64,000 nt of DNA from positions 4,216,001 through 4,280,000 of the forward strand of contig NZ_CP037952.1 of the NCBI RefSeq assembly GCF_004358345.1. The letters run 5' to 3'. Of this stretch, positions 18,153 to 27,043 are shown one piece after another (the stretch's first letter is position 1; every line of letters starts with the position of its first letter). The stretch is from Parashewanella spongiae. GTDB taxonomy: Bacteria > Pseudomonadota > Gammaproteobacteria > Enterobacterales > Shewanellaceae. Below the pieces are notes generated by a model. That model saw only the letters and a program-made list of their open reading frames with translations. It was not told the origin of the DNA and searched no databases. The position numbers and the translations under genes were made by a program.

Positions 18153-19463
18153 TTATTGGCTTTTAAGATAAACGCTTGGTTTAGTACGGCAAACTATCCA
18201 AGCTGGATAAAGTCCAGCGAGTAATGCGGTGCCAATCGCTATCGTTGGGGTTAAAAACCACATTGAATTGTCAAGTTGAGTTAAAGCGGCATCAGTACCA
18301 AACTTATCACCGAGAACGGCCAATGCGCCCCACGCAAGTGCTAATCCAATAGCACCACCAATGAGTCCGATTACCCCAACTTCAACCATATATTGACTAA
18401 AGATTTGTCGGCGACTTGCTCCGATAGCACGGCGAACTCCTACCTCTGGTGCACGCTTTAAGAACTTAGTAAGCAAAAGACCTAAAATATTCACTAAGCA
18501 AACCGATAAAAACAAAAAACCAAGCCCTACCAGTATCTTGTTGTCTTCATCAACAACGTTTTCATTTTCTAGCCATTGCTCAACATTAACTAATTGCACA
18601 GAATCTTCAGGAGAACGGTTATCAGTAAATCGCCCAATGGCTTTTTGCTGCTCAACATAAGCCGCAAGTTGACGCTTATAATCTTCAATTTGCTCTGCAT
18701 TTTCGAACTCTGCCCAAAACATGGTCCAAACTCTTTCCGAATTTAGTCTATCTTGAAAGTTATTGGTTTTTTCATACCGCCAACCACTAGTGTTTCCCCA
18801 AGTAGCTTGTTTCTCAATAGGCAATAATGAAAACGGTATAAATATTTGCTCCGCATCATTAAAGGCACCATTACTCGGATCATAATATTTAGGTTGTGGA
18901 TTCCAGTCTTCAGTGATACCTACTACTTGGTATGGTCTTTTATCAAAATAAAAGGTTTTACCTACATTATTACCACTGCCAAATAACTTTTCATTTAATG
19001 AGCTTGAAATGACGGCATGATAAGCCGCATTTACATCGGCATCTGCAGCCCAAGGGGAGCCGTGTAAAAAAGAGACATCAAACATTTTGAAGAAATCTCT
19101 GTCTACAGAACGAACACTCTGCATCGACGCTGCAAAACTGGGATCATCCGTTTGTATGACGCCTCCCGTTCTGTGCATTGCGGTTTGTCTTACTAATGGC
19201 TCTATATTGCGAAGGTTCTGCACATCTTGATAAGTCAACAACTGTGGGAAGTTATCCCATGAGTCTGGGCCTTGGCTCCACAGTTGCACTCGAAGCAATT
19301 GATCGCTTTTTTCCCCTGCGGGGTTGAATGCCATCATCTTGTAAACATTAAGGGTCGTGATCGTTATTCCAATGCCCACAGAAATCGCTAACACCATGAG
19401 CAAAGATAATATCGGCGTTTTTTTGATGCTTCGCCATGCTAAGTCTAAATAATGTAAGAACAT
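18153..19463 (-). CDS. ABC transporter permease, MacB/FtsX type (first permease)
   Basis: The 436-residue permease has the same architecture as its downstream neighbour: one N-terminal span (SLLMVLAISVGIGITITTL), a periplasmic core of about 260 residues, and three spans at the C-terminus, with the ATPase-coupling motif EVGVRRAIGASRRQIFSQ. It begins 11 bp after the ATPase gene. The substrate is unknown. Confidence 0.9.
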   Translation of the reverse strand: MFLHYLDLAWRSIKKTPILSLLMVLAISVGIGITITTLNVYKMMAFNPAGEKSDQLLRVQLWSQGPDSWDNFPQLLTYQDVQNLRNIEPLVRQTAMHRTGGVIQTDDPSFAASMQSVRSVDRDFFKMFDVSFLHGSPWAADADVNAAYHAVISSSLNEKLFGSGNNVGKTFYFDKRPYQVVGITEDWNPQPKYYDPSNGAFNDAEQIFIPFSLLPIEKQATWGNTSGWRYEKTNNFQDRLNSERVWTMFWAEFENAEQIEDYKRQLAAYVEQQKAIGRFTDNRSPEDSVQLVNVEQWLENENVVDEDNKILVGLGFLFLSVCLVNILGLLLTKFLKRAPEVGVRRAIGASRRQIFSQYMVEVGVIGLIGGAIGLALAWGALAVLGDKFGTDAALTQLDNSMWFLTPTIAIGTALLAGLYPAWIVCRTKPSVYLKSQ

Positions 19464-19474
19464 AGCTAAGCTCC

Positions 19475-20200
19475 TTATGCTATCGCTTCTTCAGCAGATT
19501 TAACGTCTGCAGAAGCTTTTTGCGGCTGATACATAGTAAAATCGCACACCTGACCATCGACAATTTGAATGTTACGCTGTGCGCGGCGTGCTAATTCTGG
19601 ATCATGCGTCACCATGATAATGGTGGTACCTTGACGGTTAATTTCTTCTAGCAATTCCATGACTTGGCGTGCCATTAAACTGTCGAGGTTACCCGTCGGT
19701 TCATCGGCGAGTAAAAAGCGCGGCTCACCGGCTAATGCTCTAGCAATAGCAACGCGTTGCTGTTGACCACCAGAAAGTTGCGAAGGAAGGTGTTTTTGCC
19801 TTGAGCCTAAACCCACTTTTTCTAACGCTTCGGTGACCCGGCGTTTACGTTCGGCACTACCAACACCTCGATAACGCAAGGGTACTTCGACATTTTCAGC
19901 AAGATTTAAGTCAGGGATCAAGTTAAAACCCTGGAAAATAAAGCCTATTTTTTCATTACGAATTTTGGCACGTTGATTGTCATTCAGTTTTTCGACATTG
20001 ACATCATCAAGCATGAACTCACCGCCAGTGAAACCTTCTAATAGCCCCGCAATATTCAAAAATGTAGTTTTCCCTGAGCCTGAAGGTCCTGTTACTGCAA
20101 CAAATTCGCCCTCATTAACGGTTAAATCAAAATCTCGTAATGCATGGGTTTCGACTAAATCTGTTTTGAAAACTTTGCTGACTTTCTTCATTGATAACAT
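19475..20200 (-). CDS. ABC transporter ATP-binding protein, MacB/LolD type
   Basis: The 241-residue ATPase has Walker A GPSGSGKTT, a Q-loop in IFQGFNLIP, signature LSGGQQQRVAIARAL, Walker B LLADEPTGNLDS and an H-loop in MVTHD. The ATG at 20200 is supported by AAAGGAAAG upstream. It powers the two permeases that follow it. Confidence 0.93.
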   Translation of the reverse strand: MLSMKKVSKVFKTDLVETHALRDFDLTVNEGEFVAVTGPSGSGKTTFLNIAGLLEGFTGGEFMLDDVNVEKLNDNQRAKIRNEKIGFIFQGFNLIPDLNLAENVEVPLRYRGVGSAERKRRVTEALEKVGLGSRQKHLPSQLSGGQQQRVAIARALAGEPRFLLADEPTGNLDSLMARQVMELLEEINRQGTTIIMVTHDPELARRAQRNIQIVDGQVCDFTMYQPQKASADVKSAEEAIA

Positions 20201-20224
20201 GTGTTCTTTCCTTTGAAATAATGC

Positions 20225-20434
20225 TTATAAACTAAAATAAAATTTGCTTAGTGATTCTGTTAAGCGCTTAATCATTGATACATTGTCACTGCTAGAAGCT
20301 GGGCTTAACTGTTCGCTCCACTCCGCAGCAAACATGGCAAGCGTGAACCAATTATTTACTTCTGCTAATGCTGAATTAACTGCAACACCTAATACTGATA
20401 GCATCGCTATTGAAATAACTTTTTGAGTATTCAT
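20225..20434 (-). CDS. Small secreted protein of the efflux operon, 69 residues
   Basis: The start chosen is the ATG that overlaps the stop codon of the adaptor gene (TAATG), with AAGGATA just upstream; a longer in-frame ORF begins inside that gene without support. Residues 1-24 look like a signal peptide (KVISIAMLSVLGVAVNSALA), leaving a mature peptide of about 45 residues with WFTLAMFAAEWSEQ. I do not recognise a family. Its coupling to the adaptor and ATPase genes suggests a periplasmic accessory of the transporter. Confidence 0.7.
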   Translation of the reverse strand: MNTQKVISIAMLSVLGVAVNSALAEVNNWFTLAMFAAEWSEQLSPASSSDNVSMIKRLTESLSKFYFSL

Positions 20435-21696
20435 TAACGTATCCTTATTCGTTCTGATTTTTTGAAACGCTCTAAATCGGACACAATCCATACATCGCCT
20501 TCTTTGCCGCCAGAAACCACTTCAACATGACTCATACTTCGAGCGCCGAGTTTGATATTGGTTTTACTCGCCATGCCATGAGCAACTTGAAAGGTAAATC
20601 GACCACCGCTTGAATTGATGAATGCACCACGTTTAACCATCAGCACATTAGGTTTATTTTCTAGTAACACTCTGGCTGATAAACGTTGGTTTTGTCTCAG
20701 TGCCAATTGCGGGTTTTGCTCGAACCGTACGCGAGTCGTCACTTCTCGATTACGCACTTCAGGTGAAATTGAAGAGAGTGTTCCCATCACCAATTTACCG
20801 CCAAAGTTCAGTTCGACATCCATGTCGATTCCAAGCTCATCCGCATAAGATTCAGGTACCGACAGTTCTGCTTCAAAAGCGGTTAAATCAACCACGGTAA
20901 GAATCGGTTGGCTAGCCGCAATACGTGCTTTTTGCTCCGTAAGCCAATTACCAATAATGCCGTCTACCGGTGCTTTAATGGCGAGCTCTTCCACTTGTCG
21001 CTCTAACTCGGCCACCTCTAATCCTTGGCGTTCAACTTCTAAGGTTTTATTCTTAACTTCAAAAGCTAACGTGTCTTTCATTAGCGCGACTTCTTTCTGG
21101 GCATGGGCATGTTGCAGCTGTGCACGATTCAAATCATCTTTATTTTTTTCATAATCAATTTGTGAAATTAAATTATCTTTGATGAGTAACTCACCACGGC
21201 GATTTTCACGCTCGGCGGCATCTAGCTCAACCTGTGCAATGTCTAAACTACGGTTAGCTGTCAGTTGATCACGTCTTGCATTTAGACGGGTACGTTCTAA
21301 TTCGCTTTGTAAACCAGCATAAATTGAACGCTGTTGCTGCAAACGATTTGTGAGTGTTGGGCTGGTAATAATGGCAAGTACTTGATCTTTTTTTACTCGA
21401 TCCCCAGGATTACGCTTTAGTGTCACAATGCCAGCTTCGGTGCTATATAACACAGGGGCATTTGCTGCGACTATTTTCCCCGTTGAAGCAATGTCACGAG
21501 TCAACGTGCCCCGTGTTAGGGTCGCTAGTCGAAGATCGGCTTTATTGACCGATTTATCTGCGGTTTCACTGCTAAAACTTGCCCATGCAATTGTGATCAC
21601 CCCCATTGCTATGGCTACAGCAATTAATGGACGTTTAAATTTTTGCCGAGTACTTGGTTTAACTTGACTGTCTTGGCCGCTGGTATCTTGGATCAT
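20434..21696 (-). CDS. HlyD-family periplasmic adaptor protein
   Basis: The 420-residue membrane-fusion protein has one N-terminal span (about 24-42), a first biotinyl-lipoyl half (APVLYSTEAGIVTLKRNPGD), a long coiled-coil hairpin (about 115-225), the second lipoyl half (IKAPVDGIIGNW) and a beta-barrel domain. It is the first gene of the operon, 48-75 bp downstream of a sigma-54 promoter, and would bridge the inner-membrane ABC complex to an outer-membrane channel that is not encoded here. Confidence 0.92.
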   Translation of the reverse strand: MIQDTSGQDSQVKPSTRQKFKRPLIAVAIAMGVITIAWASFSSETADKSVNKADLRLATLTRGTLTRDIASTGKIVAANAPVLYSTEAGIVTLKRNPGDRVKKDQVLAIITSPTLTNRLQQQRSIYAGLQSELERTRLNARRDQLTANRSLDIAQVELDAAERENRRGELLIKDNLISQIDYEKNKDDLNRAQLQHAHAQKEVALMKDTLAFEVKNKTLEVERQGLEVAELERQVEELAIKAPVDGIIGNWLTEQKARIAASQPILTVVDLTAFEAELSVPESYADELGIDMDVELNFGGKLVMGTLSSISPEVRNREVTTRVRFEQNPQLALRQNQRLSARVLLENKPNVLMVKRGAFINSSGGRFTFQVAHGMASKTNIKLGARSMSHVEVVSGGKEGDVWIVSDLERFKKSERIRIR

Positions 21697-21754
21697 TTCT
21701 GCTTTCCCAAATCATGAAACGAGTATGTCTAAACACTACATTTTGATTGGATAA

Positions 21755-21770
21755 AGCAGAGAGTGTGCCA
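21755..21770 (-). promoter_or_regulatory. Sigma-54 (-24/-12) promoter of the efflux operon
   Basis: Read on the minus strand, the sequence is TGGCAC-ACTCTC-TGCT. GG (-24) and GC (-12) are in exact register with the YTGGCACGNNNNTTGCW consensus; only two conserved positions differ. The predicted start of transcription is near 21744, giving a leader of about 48 nt. The operon encodes an NtrC-type activator, so the pair is mutually supporting. Confidence 0.8.
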
Positions 21771-21917
21771 GAAAGACAATTTAACTATAAATCAATACGT
21801 TAAATAGACATAAAGAGGATTTGTGTAATGTTGAAATTTATCTTACATGTCCGCGGACACATAAATGTGTCCGCTTATATTCGCCGTACACTAGCGAACG
21901 CTATGGTTACTCATCTT

Positions 21918-22265
21918 ATACCAATTACAGTAATTAAATTCCCAGCTCAGAGCTATGTATGTGTTCAAAATACAAGTGAAATTGATGAAGACATAGTTAT
22001 TACCGACATACAAAACTGTCGTTATTACATTGCTACGTTGAGACAGTCTTGCGTAGTAATTTGGACACATACAAGCTCCGAAGGGCAAGGCTATAGGATT
22101 CCATTACTAGGTTACAAGTTTTTGAATTATCCTGACAAAAGCACTAAGTGCGTTGTACGCCAGTTTTGTATGGCGGTCGTAGGGTATATAGTACTTCAAA
22201 CTTGCGCCTTGTACTGAAATCCTTTAGCTCTTGCTGAGGGGGAAGTTACTTACTGTAATTGGTAT
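21918..22265. repeat. PR1 repeat, full copy (348 bp), MITE-like
   Basis: The ends are ATACCAATTACAGTAATTAA on the left and the inverse TACTGTAATTGGTAT on the right. CCAATTACAG...CTGTAATTGG is flanked by TA on both sides, as for Tc1/mariner or IS630-type insertions. It contains a PR4 hairpin at about 21999-22018. The copy at 45146-45494 matches it closely along its length. There is no transposase; the 129-codon frame inside it is not credible. Confidence 0.85.
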
Positions 22266-22786
22266 TATTTTAAATTCCCTCTCCAATTAACCCAGCCTTT
22301 TGCTTTAGCCGCTTGCATTACTGTTTTTTCTTCCGTGTTTGTTTGTGCTTTATCTATCTCAGGCCGTTGCCACAATAGTTTAAGCATTTCTTTTTCTCCT
22401 AACTCAATAGCAATATGAGCAGGAACTTTTCCACTTGAATCTTTCTGGTTTATATAAGTAGATAAGTTAATAAAGTTACCTGAACTTACAGTTAAGTTTT
22501 CATAAAAATCATCATTATCGGCTTCTTCTGAATTTTCTATGGATTTTTCATCTGAATGATAAATTTCTGAAGCAGGAAAAAAGCCTATTTCTAATACTTG
22601 TAAAGGCTCTATTTTACGGTGTTTAATCGCTAAATGCAGAGGTGTTGTTTCTGTCACGTCCCACGCACTGTTTTTGAGTAATAAAAGGGCGCAATCAGTA
22701 TGACCATACTCTAGCGCCAACTCGAGTGCGGTTTTATTCGTTGATGACATTACACTATGTTTGAATTTAAAATGCCCAGCGAGCAT
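22265..22786 (-). CDS. Fragment 4 of the broken ankyrin gene (C-terminal ankyrin repeats)
   Basis: This 173-codon piece is in the same frame as fragment 3. The open frame really begins right after the TAA at 22964, with FQLACIDGKKELLEIML before the first Met. Ankyrin repeats include KTALELALEYGHTDCALLLL, TPLHLAIKHRKIEPLQ and VPAHIAIELGEKEMLKLLW. Its stop codon TAA overlaps the last base of the PR1 repeat. Confidence 0.55.
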   Translation of the reverse strand: MLAGHFKFKHSVMSSTNKTALELALEYGHTDCALLLLKNSAWDVTETTPLHLAIKHRKIEPLQVLEIGFFPASEIYHSDEKSIENSEEADNDDFYENLTVSSGNFINLSTYINQKDSSGKVPAHIAIELGEKEMLKLLWQRPEIDKAQTNTEEKTVMQAAKAKGWVNWRGNLK

Positions 22787-22963
22787 AATTTCGAGCAGCT
22801 CTTTTTTTCCATCGATGCAAGCTAATTGAAAAGCCGAATGCTCATTACCGTAAAGCTCGTTAGGATCAAGCTTTGGAATCCCACTTTCTGTATGAGTATG
22901 TTGATCAGAAGGAGAACCTTCAACTGGGCTACAAAGTGTTTGGACTTTTTCTAATTCATTCGC

Positions 22964-23800
22964 TTATACAGCATCATACAATTTTGTAAGAGAGCTGATC
23001 AGTTCAGGTGTTTTTTCCTGTTCATTACTGATTGTTTCAATATTTTGCACTGCATCTTCAACACCACCAATCCCTTCACTTTCCTCAAGTTCATCGACTA
23101 ATGTTTCAGTTTGGTGAGTTACCCATTCAGCATCTTGATTATCTTTAACATCACCATTTATAGGTTCTCCGCTAGCTCCTTTCACACCTTCATTTAAACT
23201 TTCACCAGATTGAGATAGTTCAGCCACCACAGCGGAGACTGATTGTACGTCGATATTTTCATCATCCTTTTCAAGCAAGAGTTCTTCTGACACTCCTTCT
23301 TGAGAAGGCGCAGGTGAAAGTATTCGAGAAGGCGCAGGTGAAGGAGGCTCTACCACTGCGGGTAGCACAACACAATTTTGTGTTGATTCATCTTCAGCTG
23401 CTGTTTCTTGGCCAGTGGTTATTTTCTGCCGCTCACTTGCCGCCCTTGGCGCTTCTATCTCAGAATTCTCTGATTCCTCTTTATCGATCACTACTGTAAC
23501 CAGTTCTTCTTTACCTTTATCATCCTGTATTCTTTTTTTGCTATCTACGTCAGGGATTTCCTCAAGGGAGATAGCTTCAGTTGGTATATATGTCTTTTCT
23601 AGTTGAGACTCCTCTGAGTATCCCAAATCAGTTACTAGAGATGTTTTTGATGTCGTAACACTGCTTACCGCTTTACTGCGCAACGTAATTCTATTCACCG
23701 TTTTTTCAAATAACTCGTACATTTCCGGCTGATGACTTCGGTCAATTGTTTTCATCGTGGATTCGATTAATTCAGACTGTGGACTACTCCCCCCTTTCAA
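22964..23800 (-). CDS. Fragment 3 of the broken ankyrin gene (acidic linker)
   Basis: This 278-codon piece without a plausible own start (the 23800 codon is TTG) is rich in Glu, Ser and Val and looks disordered (for example VVIDKEESENSEIEAPR). It contains a short tandem duplication, SPAPSRILSPAPSQ. It ends at the TAA that interrupts an ankyrin repeat. Confidence 0.5.
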   Translation of the reverse strand: MKGGSSPQSELIESTMKTIDRSHQPEMYELFEKTVNRITLRSKAVSSVTTSKTSLVTDLGYSEESQLEKTYIPTEAISLEEIPDVDSKKRIQDDKGKEELVTVVIDKEESENSEIEAPRAASERQKITTGQETAAEDESTQNCVVLPAVVEPPSPAPSRILSPAPSQEGVSEELLLEKDDENIDVQSVSAVVAELSQSGESLNEGVKGASGEPINGDVKDNQDAEWVTHQTETLVDELEESEGIGGVEDAVQNIETISNEQEKTPELISSLTKLYDAV

Positions 23801-25646
23801 ATGCCTTCAATAATGTCACCGCCGCAATTAAGTTATTTTTATCTATTGCAACATCTAACACATTTTGTCCTAAATATTTGCAATCTAACTTCAAATAAGA
23901 AAAGCGCAGTAACTCATTTAACACTTGATTACTGCCACACCTTACCGCTCTTATAAGGGGAGGTTCTCGGTCTTTATCATTCCCATTCGGAAAAAAGCAA
24001 CTTGTTTGTATTAAAAATTCAACTGTACGAGGTTGGTCACTCGCGATAGCAAGGTCCATAATATTGTCATGTTGTTTAGTTTTCTCAAAAAAATACAAAA
24101 AGTTAACTTGATCATAATCAAATGGATGCGCGAATTCTTTGGTTGTATCATTTGAATTGGCTTTAATCTTATTAATGAGCATGATTTCAAAAATTAATTC
24201 CACTATCTCAACGTCGCTTTCAATGACGGCTTCCTGCAGTACTGTACGCTGTTGTTTATTTTTAATGTTAAAGTCAACTTTATTGTTACTTTCTAGAATT
24301 AATTTAACCATTTCGATATTTCGATTTTGCACCGCAAGATGCAAAGCCGTGTTACCTTCTTTATTTTTTTTATTCACATCGATACTTCGTTGGCTCAACA
24401 AAAATTGAGCCGAAAGCAATTGTCCACCAGCTACAGCAATATGAACGGGGTACATTTTTTGCCCGTTGGCAGTATTGAGTAATTTTTTTTTATTTGAAGC
24501 GACACCAACTTGTTTTCCACATTCAGCTATACGGCCCTCTTCTACTGCTTTTAAAAAATCTATTTTTGATTCAGATTCATAGGGTTCTACTACTTTCGGA
24601 CTGTGCTTTAACAAGGCTTGTGCCAACTTTGACGACGGAACAAGTCGAAGAATGGCGTGCATTTCTTGCTCATTCGAAGCGAATTGTTTCGCAAAAAATT
24701 CATGGCAATTTAACTCTGTTAGTTTTCGCTTTAAAGCCAACGTAGCCTGTGCATGGGGTAGTAAATCTCCCCCCATAACCTTAACTTTCATCATCCCTTT
24801 GCAATATTCTGTCAAAACTGAAACATCGCTTTCATTCACGATTAGCTGGCATAACAATGTCCAATTAACTGGGGGCTTAAACACCTCAAATTTCAATTCG
24901 TGCATCTTTGAAAAAGTTGGGGCTGATAGAGATTTTGTTCCTTCTGATTCAAGTACTAACTCATAACCCCAAAACTCGGTTCCAACACAACTTATTTCAA
25001 TGTCTTGATCATTCAGAAAACAGGTTTGATGAAATAAAACGTTTGATTCAAGCTGAGACGGCTTACTTTCAGCACTTCGACTAGGTAACAAAGTTGGCAT
25101 GCAACTCTTATAAATGGCTACCATTTTACTTCTTGCATTAGCAAGCGCTCTTTCTCCAAACTTTGAACTTGTGAGTTTTGAAATGTTTCCGATATCTCTT
25201 TCAGCCCCAAATAACCCTGCAAAAAAAGCGTATTCTGACTCAATGCTAGCACCACACTCTGTTTGAGATAACGACACTCGACTTGTCGTTGCCGAAATTA
25301 ACGCTGAAGGCTGCATTACTTTGCGAAGTTTAATTGAAAAATCGTCCAATTGAGTCACTGTTACCGCTTGTTTGCATATTTCAGCCTTTATTACACTTTC
25401 ACCACTTCTCTCCGGTTTTAATCCGTATTCCTTTGCCACTGAAGTGACACAAGCTTCAATATTGTTCCGATTTGGTGGCAAGCTTTGAGATAATAAATAT
25501 TCTTTTGCCATTTCTTGAATCATAAAGTGATTTACAAATTCAAATTGACTAAACTTTCCCTGTTCGGCAAATTTTAATGTTGTAAGGATACGGTTCATAT
25601 TTAAAAAAGTGGTTTTTTCACCTTTATCTGGTGAACCACATAACAT
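23784..25646 (-). CDS. Fragment 2 of the broken ankyrin gene
   Basis: This 620-codon piece has an unassigned region (1 to about 380) followed by ankyrin repeats from about residue 395: MYPVHIAVAGGQLLSAQFLL, GNTALHLAVQNRNIEMVKLI, RTVLQEAVIESDVEIVELI, and two weaker ones to the end. The frame is open upstream of the first ATG up to the A8 run, which is why I join it to fragment 1. Confidence 0.6.
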   Translation of the reverse strand: MLCGSPDKGEKTTFLNMNRILTTLKFAEQGKFSQFEFVNHFMIQEMAKEYLLSQSLPPNRNNIEACVTSVAKEYGLKPERSGESVIKAEICKQAVTVTQLDDFSIKLRKVMQPSALISATTSRVSLSQTECGASIESEYAFFAGLFGAERDIGNISKLTSSKFGERALANARSKMVAIYKSCMPTLLPSRSAESKPSQLESNVLFHQTCFLNDQDIEISCVGTEFWGYELVLESEGTKSLSAPTFSKMHELKFEVFKPPVNWTLLCQLIVNESDVSVLTEYCKGMMKVKVMGGDLLPHAQATLALKRKLTELNCHEFFAKQFASNEQEMHAILRLVPSSKLAQALLKHSPKVVEPYESESKIDFLKAVEEGRIAECGKQVGVASNKKKLLNTANGQKMYPVHIAVAGGQLLSAQFLLSQRSIDVNKKNKEGNTALHLAVQNRNIEMVKLILESNNKVDFNIKNKQQRTVLQEAVIESDVEIVELIFEIMLINKIKANSNDTTKEFAHPFDYDQVNFLYFFEKTKQHDNIMDLAIASDQPRTVEFLIQTSCFFPNGNDKDREPPLIRAVRCGSNQVLNELLRFSYLKLDCKYLGQNVLDVAIDKNNLIAAVTLLKAFERGE

Positions 25647-25695
25647 CAATTGCTTAGCTGCAATTTGCTTTACGTAACATGTTATCCTTTGACTT

Positions 25696-26025
25696 TTAAA
25701 TAATTTTTTTTATCTCTACTATATTCTCGTGCAACTTTTCAATCACTTTTGGCGCTGTACCAGTTGTAAACGAAAGTCTATCCACGAATGGTCGCTTAAC
25801 CTCAGCGAGTTGTTCTTTTGCTTCCTTTTTTACATAAGACACTTGCATTTCATCAATAATGGTTTCTACAAGTTCATCAAAGTCTTGTTCGTAGTCAATA
25901 GAGTTACCTTCCGCTCTATTGTCGTCAATTGTGTGAGACTCATTTGACGAAATCGACGAAACCGACGAAACCGACAAAAGGGGTGAAGTTTTTAGAGTTT
26001 CGATTGCAGTAGTAGATGTTGCCAT
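25696..26025 (-). CDS. Fragment 1 of the broken ankyrin gene (N-terminus)
   Basis: This 109-codon piece begins MATSTTAIETLKTSPL, has a Ser-rich start and then acidic and helical stretches (DFDELVETIIDEMQVSYVKKEAKEQ). It stops shortly after the A8 run. Its ATG is the natural start of the whole gene. Confidence 0.6.
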   Translation of the reverse strand: MATSTTAIETLKTSPLLSVSSVSSISSNESHTIDDNRAEGNSIDYEQDFDELVETIIDEMQVSYVKKEAKEQLAEVKRPFVDRLSFTTGTAPKVIEKLHENIVEIKKII

Positions 26026-26422
26026 AATTATTTAATAACCATATTTTGTTTTAAGATAAACAATAGCTTTCAATATCTTGAACTTTTCCACAGTTGATAA
26101 AACTGAGAGTAAATAGAGCTTATTGGCAGGAAGTTTTACTATCAAGATAATTAAATTATAAATTATACTTATCTACACAATAGCAAAGTTTTAATCATCT
26201 ATTTCAAAAGGTTAAAAACACTTACAATTAAAAAATGAAACTAGCAGTTTGAGAGAAAAGGTAAAAAACATAGGTTTTAGCTTCAATAGTGCTTAACTCT
26301 TGTTTTATTCTATCTTTAATTGAGACTCTACTGAAAAAGCCGAATACTAGTATTCCCTTTTAATGCAAACAGGTATAATCGGATTTACTTGTTATTCTTT
26401 CACTTTTATCACTGAGCATTTC
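26026..26422. other. Divergent spacer without a gene
   Basis: This is AT-rich sequence between the ankyrin pseudogene and the DUF4447 gene. I see no repeat of the PR families and no convincing promoter; both divergent promoters should be here. Confidence 0.5.
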
Positions 26423-26926
26423 ATGTCTAAATTCGCCCCTCTCAATGCGCTTGAAACACAAGCTTTGCGCCTATCTTTAGGTTTGTCTCAAGCTCAAATA
26501 GCGGCTTTAACCAAACACTCCGAGGCTGATGTAGTTGCGTGGGAAGAAGGTACTCAAGCTTTACCTCAACAAGCTGAAAAGCTGTTATTAGAACTCGATG
26601 ATGTAATTGAAATGCAAGTGCTTAATACTTGTGATGGTATTGAAGCTTTGTTTAAAAAAGAACCTAAACGTCGTTTGGCTTTTGTGGTTTACCCAAGTCA
26701 AGCTTTATATCAACAATACAATCCTGAGTTTTTAAGCTCACAACCTCTCACTGAGCTATACACAACAGCCGCTTGGCGTATTAAAAAAGAATGTAAGTTG
26801 GTACTAGAGGTTGACGTAAGCTTAGTGGCACTTGATGCTGAATCTTATAAGGCATATCGTGCTGACAACGGATTATCAGAAAGTCGCGAGTCTCGAGCTA
26901 AATGGGCGGCCGACCAACTAAAATAA
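26423..26926 (+). CDS. DUF4447-type protein with N-terminal helix-turn-helix
   Basis: The 167-residue protein starts [10 protein letters not shown]; an upstream in-frame ATG at 26363 adds 20 poorly coding residues and was rejected. Residues 10-50 form a Cro-like helix-turn-helix ([20 protein letters not shown]). The rest is the DUF4447 body, with an [13 protein letters not shown] strand. The family is largely confined to Shewanella and relatives and has no known function; DNA binding is plausible. Confidence 0.75.
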   Translation: MSKFAPLNALETQALRLSLGLSQAQIAALTKHSEADVVAWEEGTQALPQQAEKLLLELDDVIEMQVLNTCDGIEALFKKEPKRRLAFVVYPSQALYQQYNPEFLSSQPLTELYTTAAWRIKKECKLVLEVDVSLVALDAESYKAYRADNGLSESRESRAKWAADQLK

Positions 26927-26944
26927 ATGGTATTATTTTATCAT

Positions 26945-26968
26945 GCCAGAATTTTTCATTCTGGCTTT
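26945..26968 (+). terminator. Likely terminator after the DUF4447 gene
   Basis: The stem GCCAGAAT-TTTTC-ATTCTGGC lies 19 bp after the stop codon. It is followed by TTTATAAAGCTTTT, a weak U tract. Confidence 0.5.
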
Positions 26969-27043
26969 ATAAAGCTTTTACCATTTTTCATATTCCCCCT
27001 CATGTTATAATTCAAAATTATTATTTTTTAAAACTGGAACATT

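Larger units (their letters stand above)
22265..26025 (-). pseudogene. Ankyrin-repeat protein gene, broken by two frameshifts and one stop
   Basis: Four collinear open segments read as one gene of about 1252 codons. Break 1 is an extra base in an A8 run (25704-25711): with seven A the reading continues EIKKLFKSQRITCYVKQIA. Break 2 is an extra base in a G6 run (23790-23795): with five G it continues AFERGSSPQSELIES. Break 3 is an in-frame TAA (22964-22966) inside an ankyrin repeat, LYDAV-stop-ANELEKVQTL. The N-terminal 500 residues are unassigned; ankyrin repeats lie at about 500-740 and again in the last 230. There is no signal peptide. The 3' end meets the tip of a PR1 repeat. It was probably a eukaryote-like effector or scaffold that is now decaying, unless the homopolymer breaks are sequencing errors. 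Confidence 0.85.

Noticed and set aside
21828-22217. 129-codon ORF on the plus strand
   Set aside because: It lies almost wholly within a PR1 repeat, and the sister copy at 45146-45494 does not preserve the frame as a gene.
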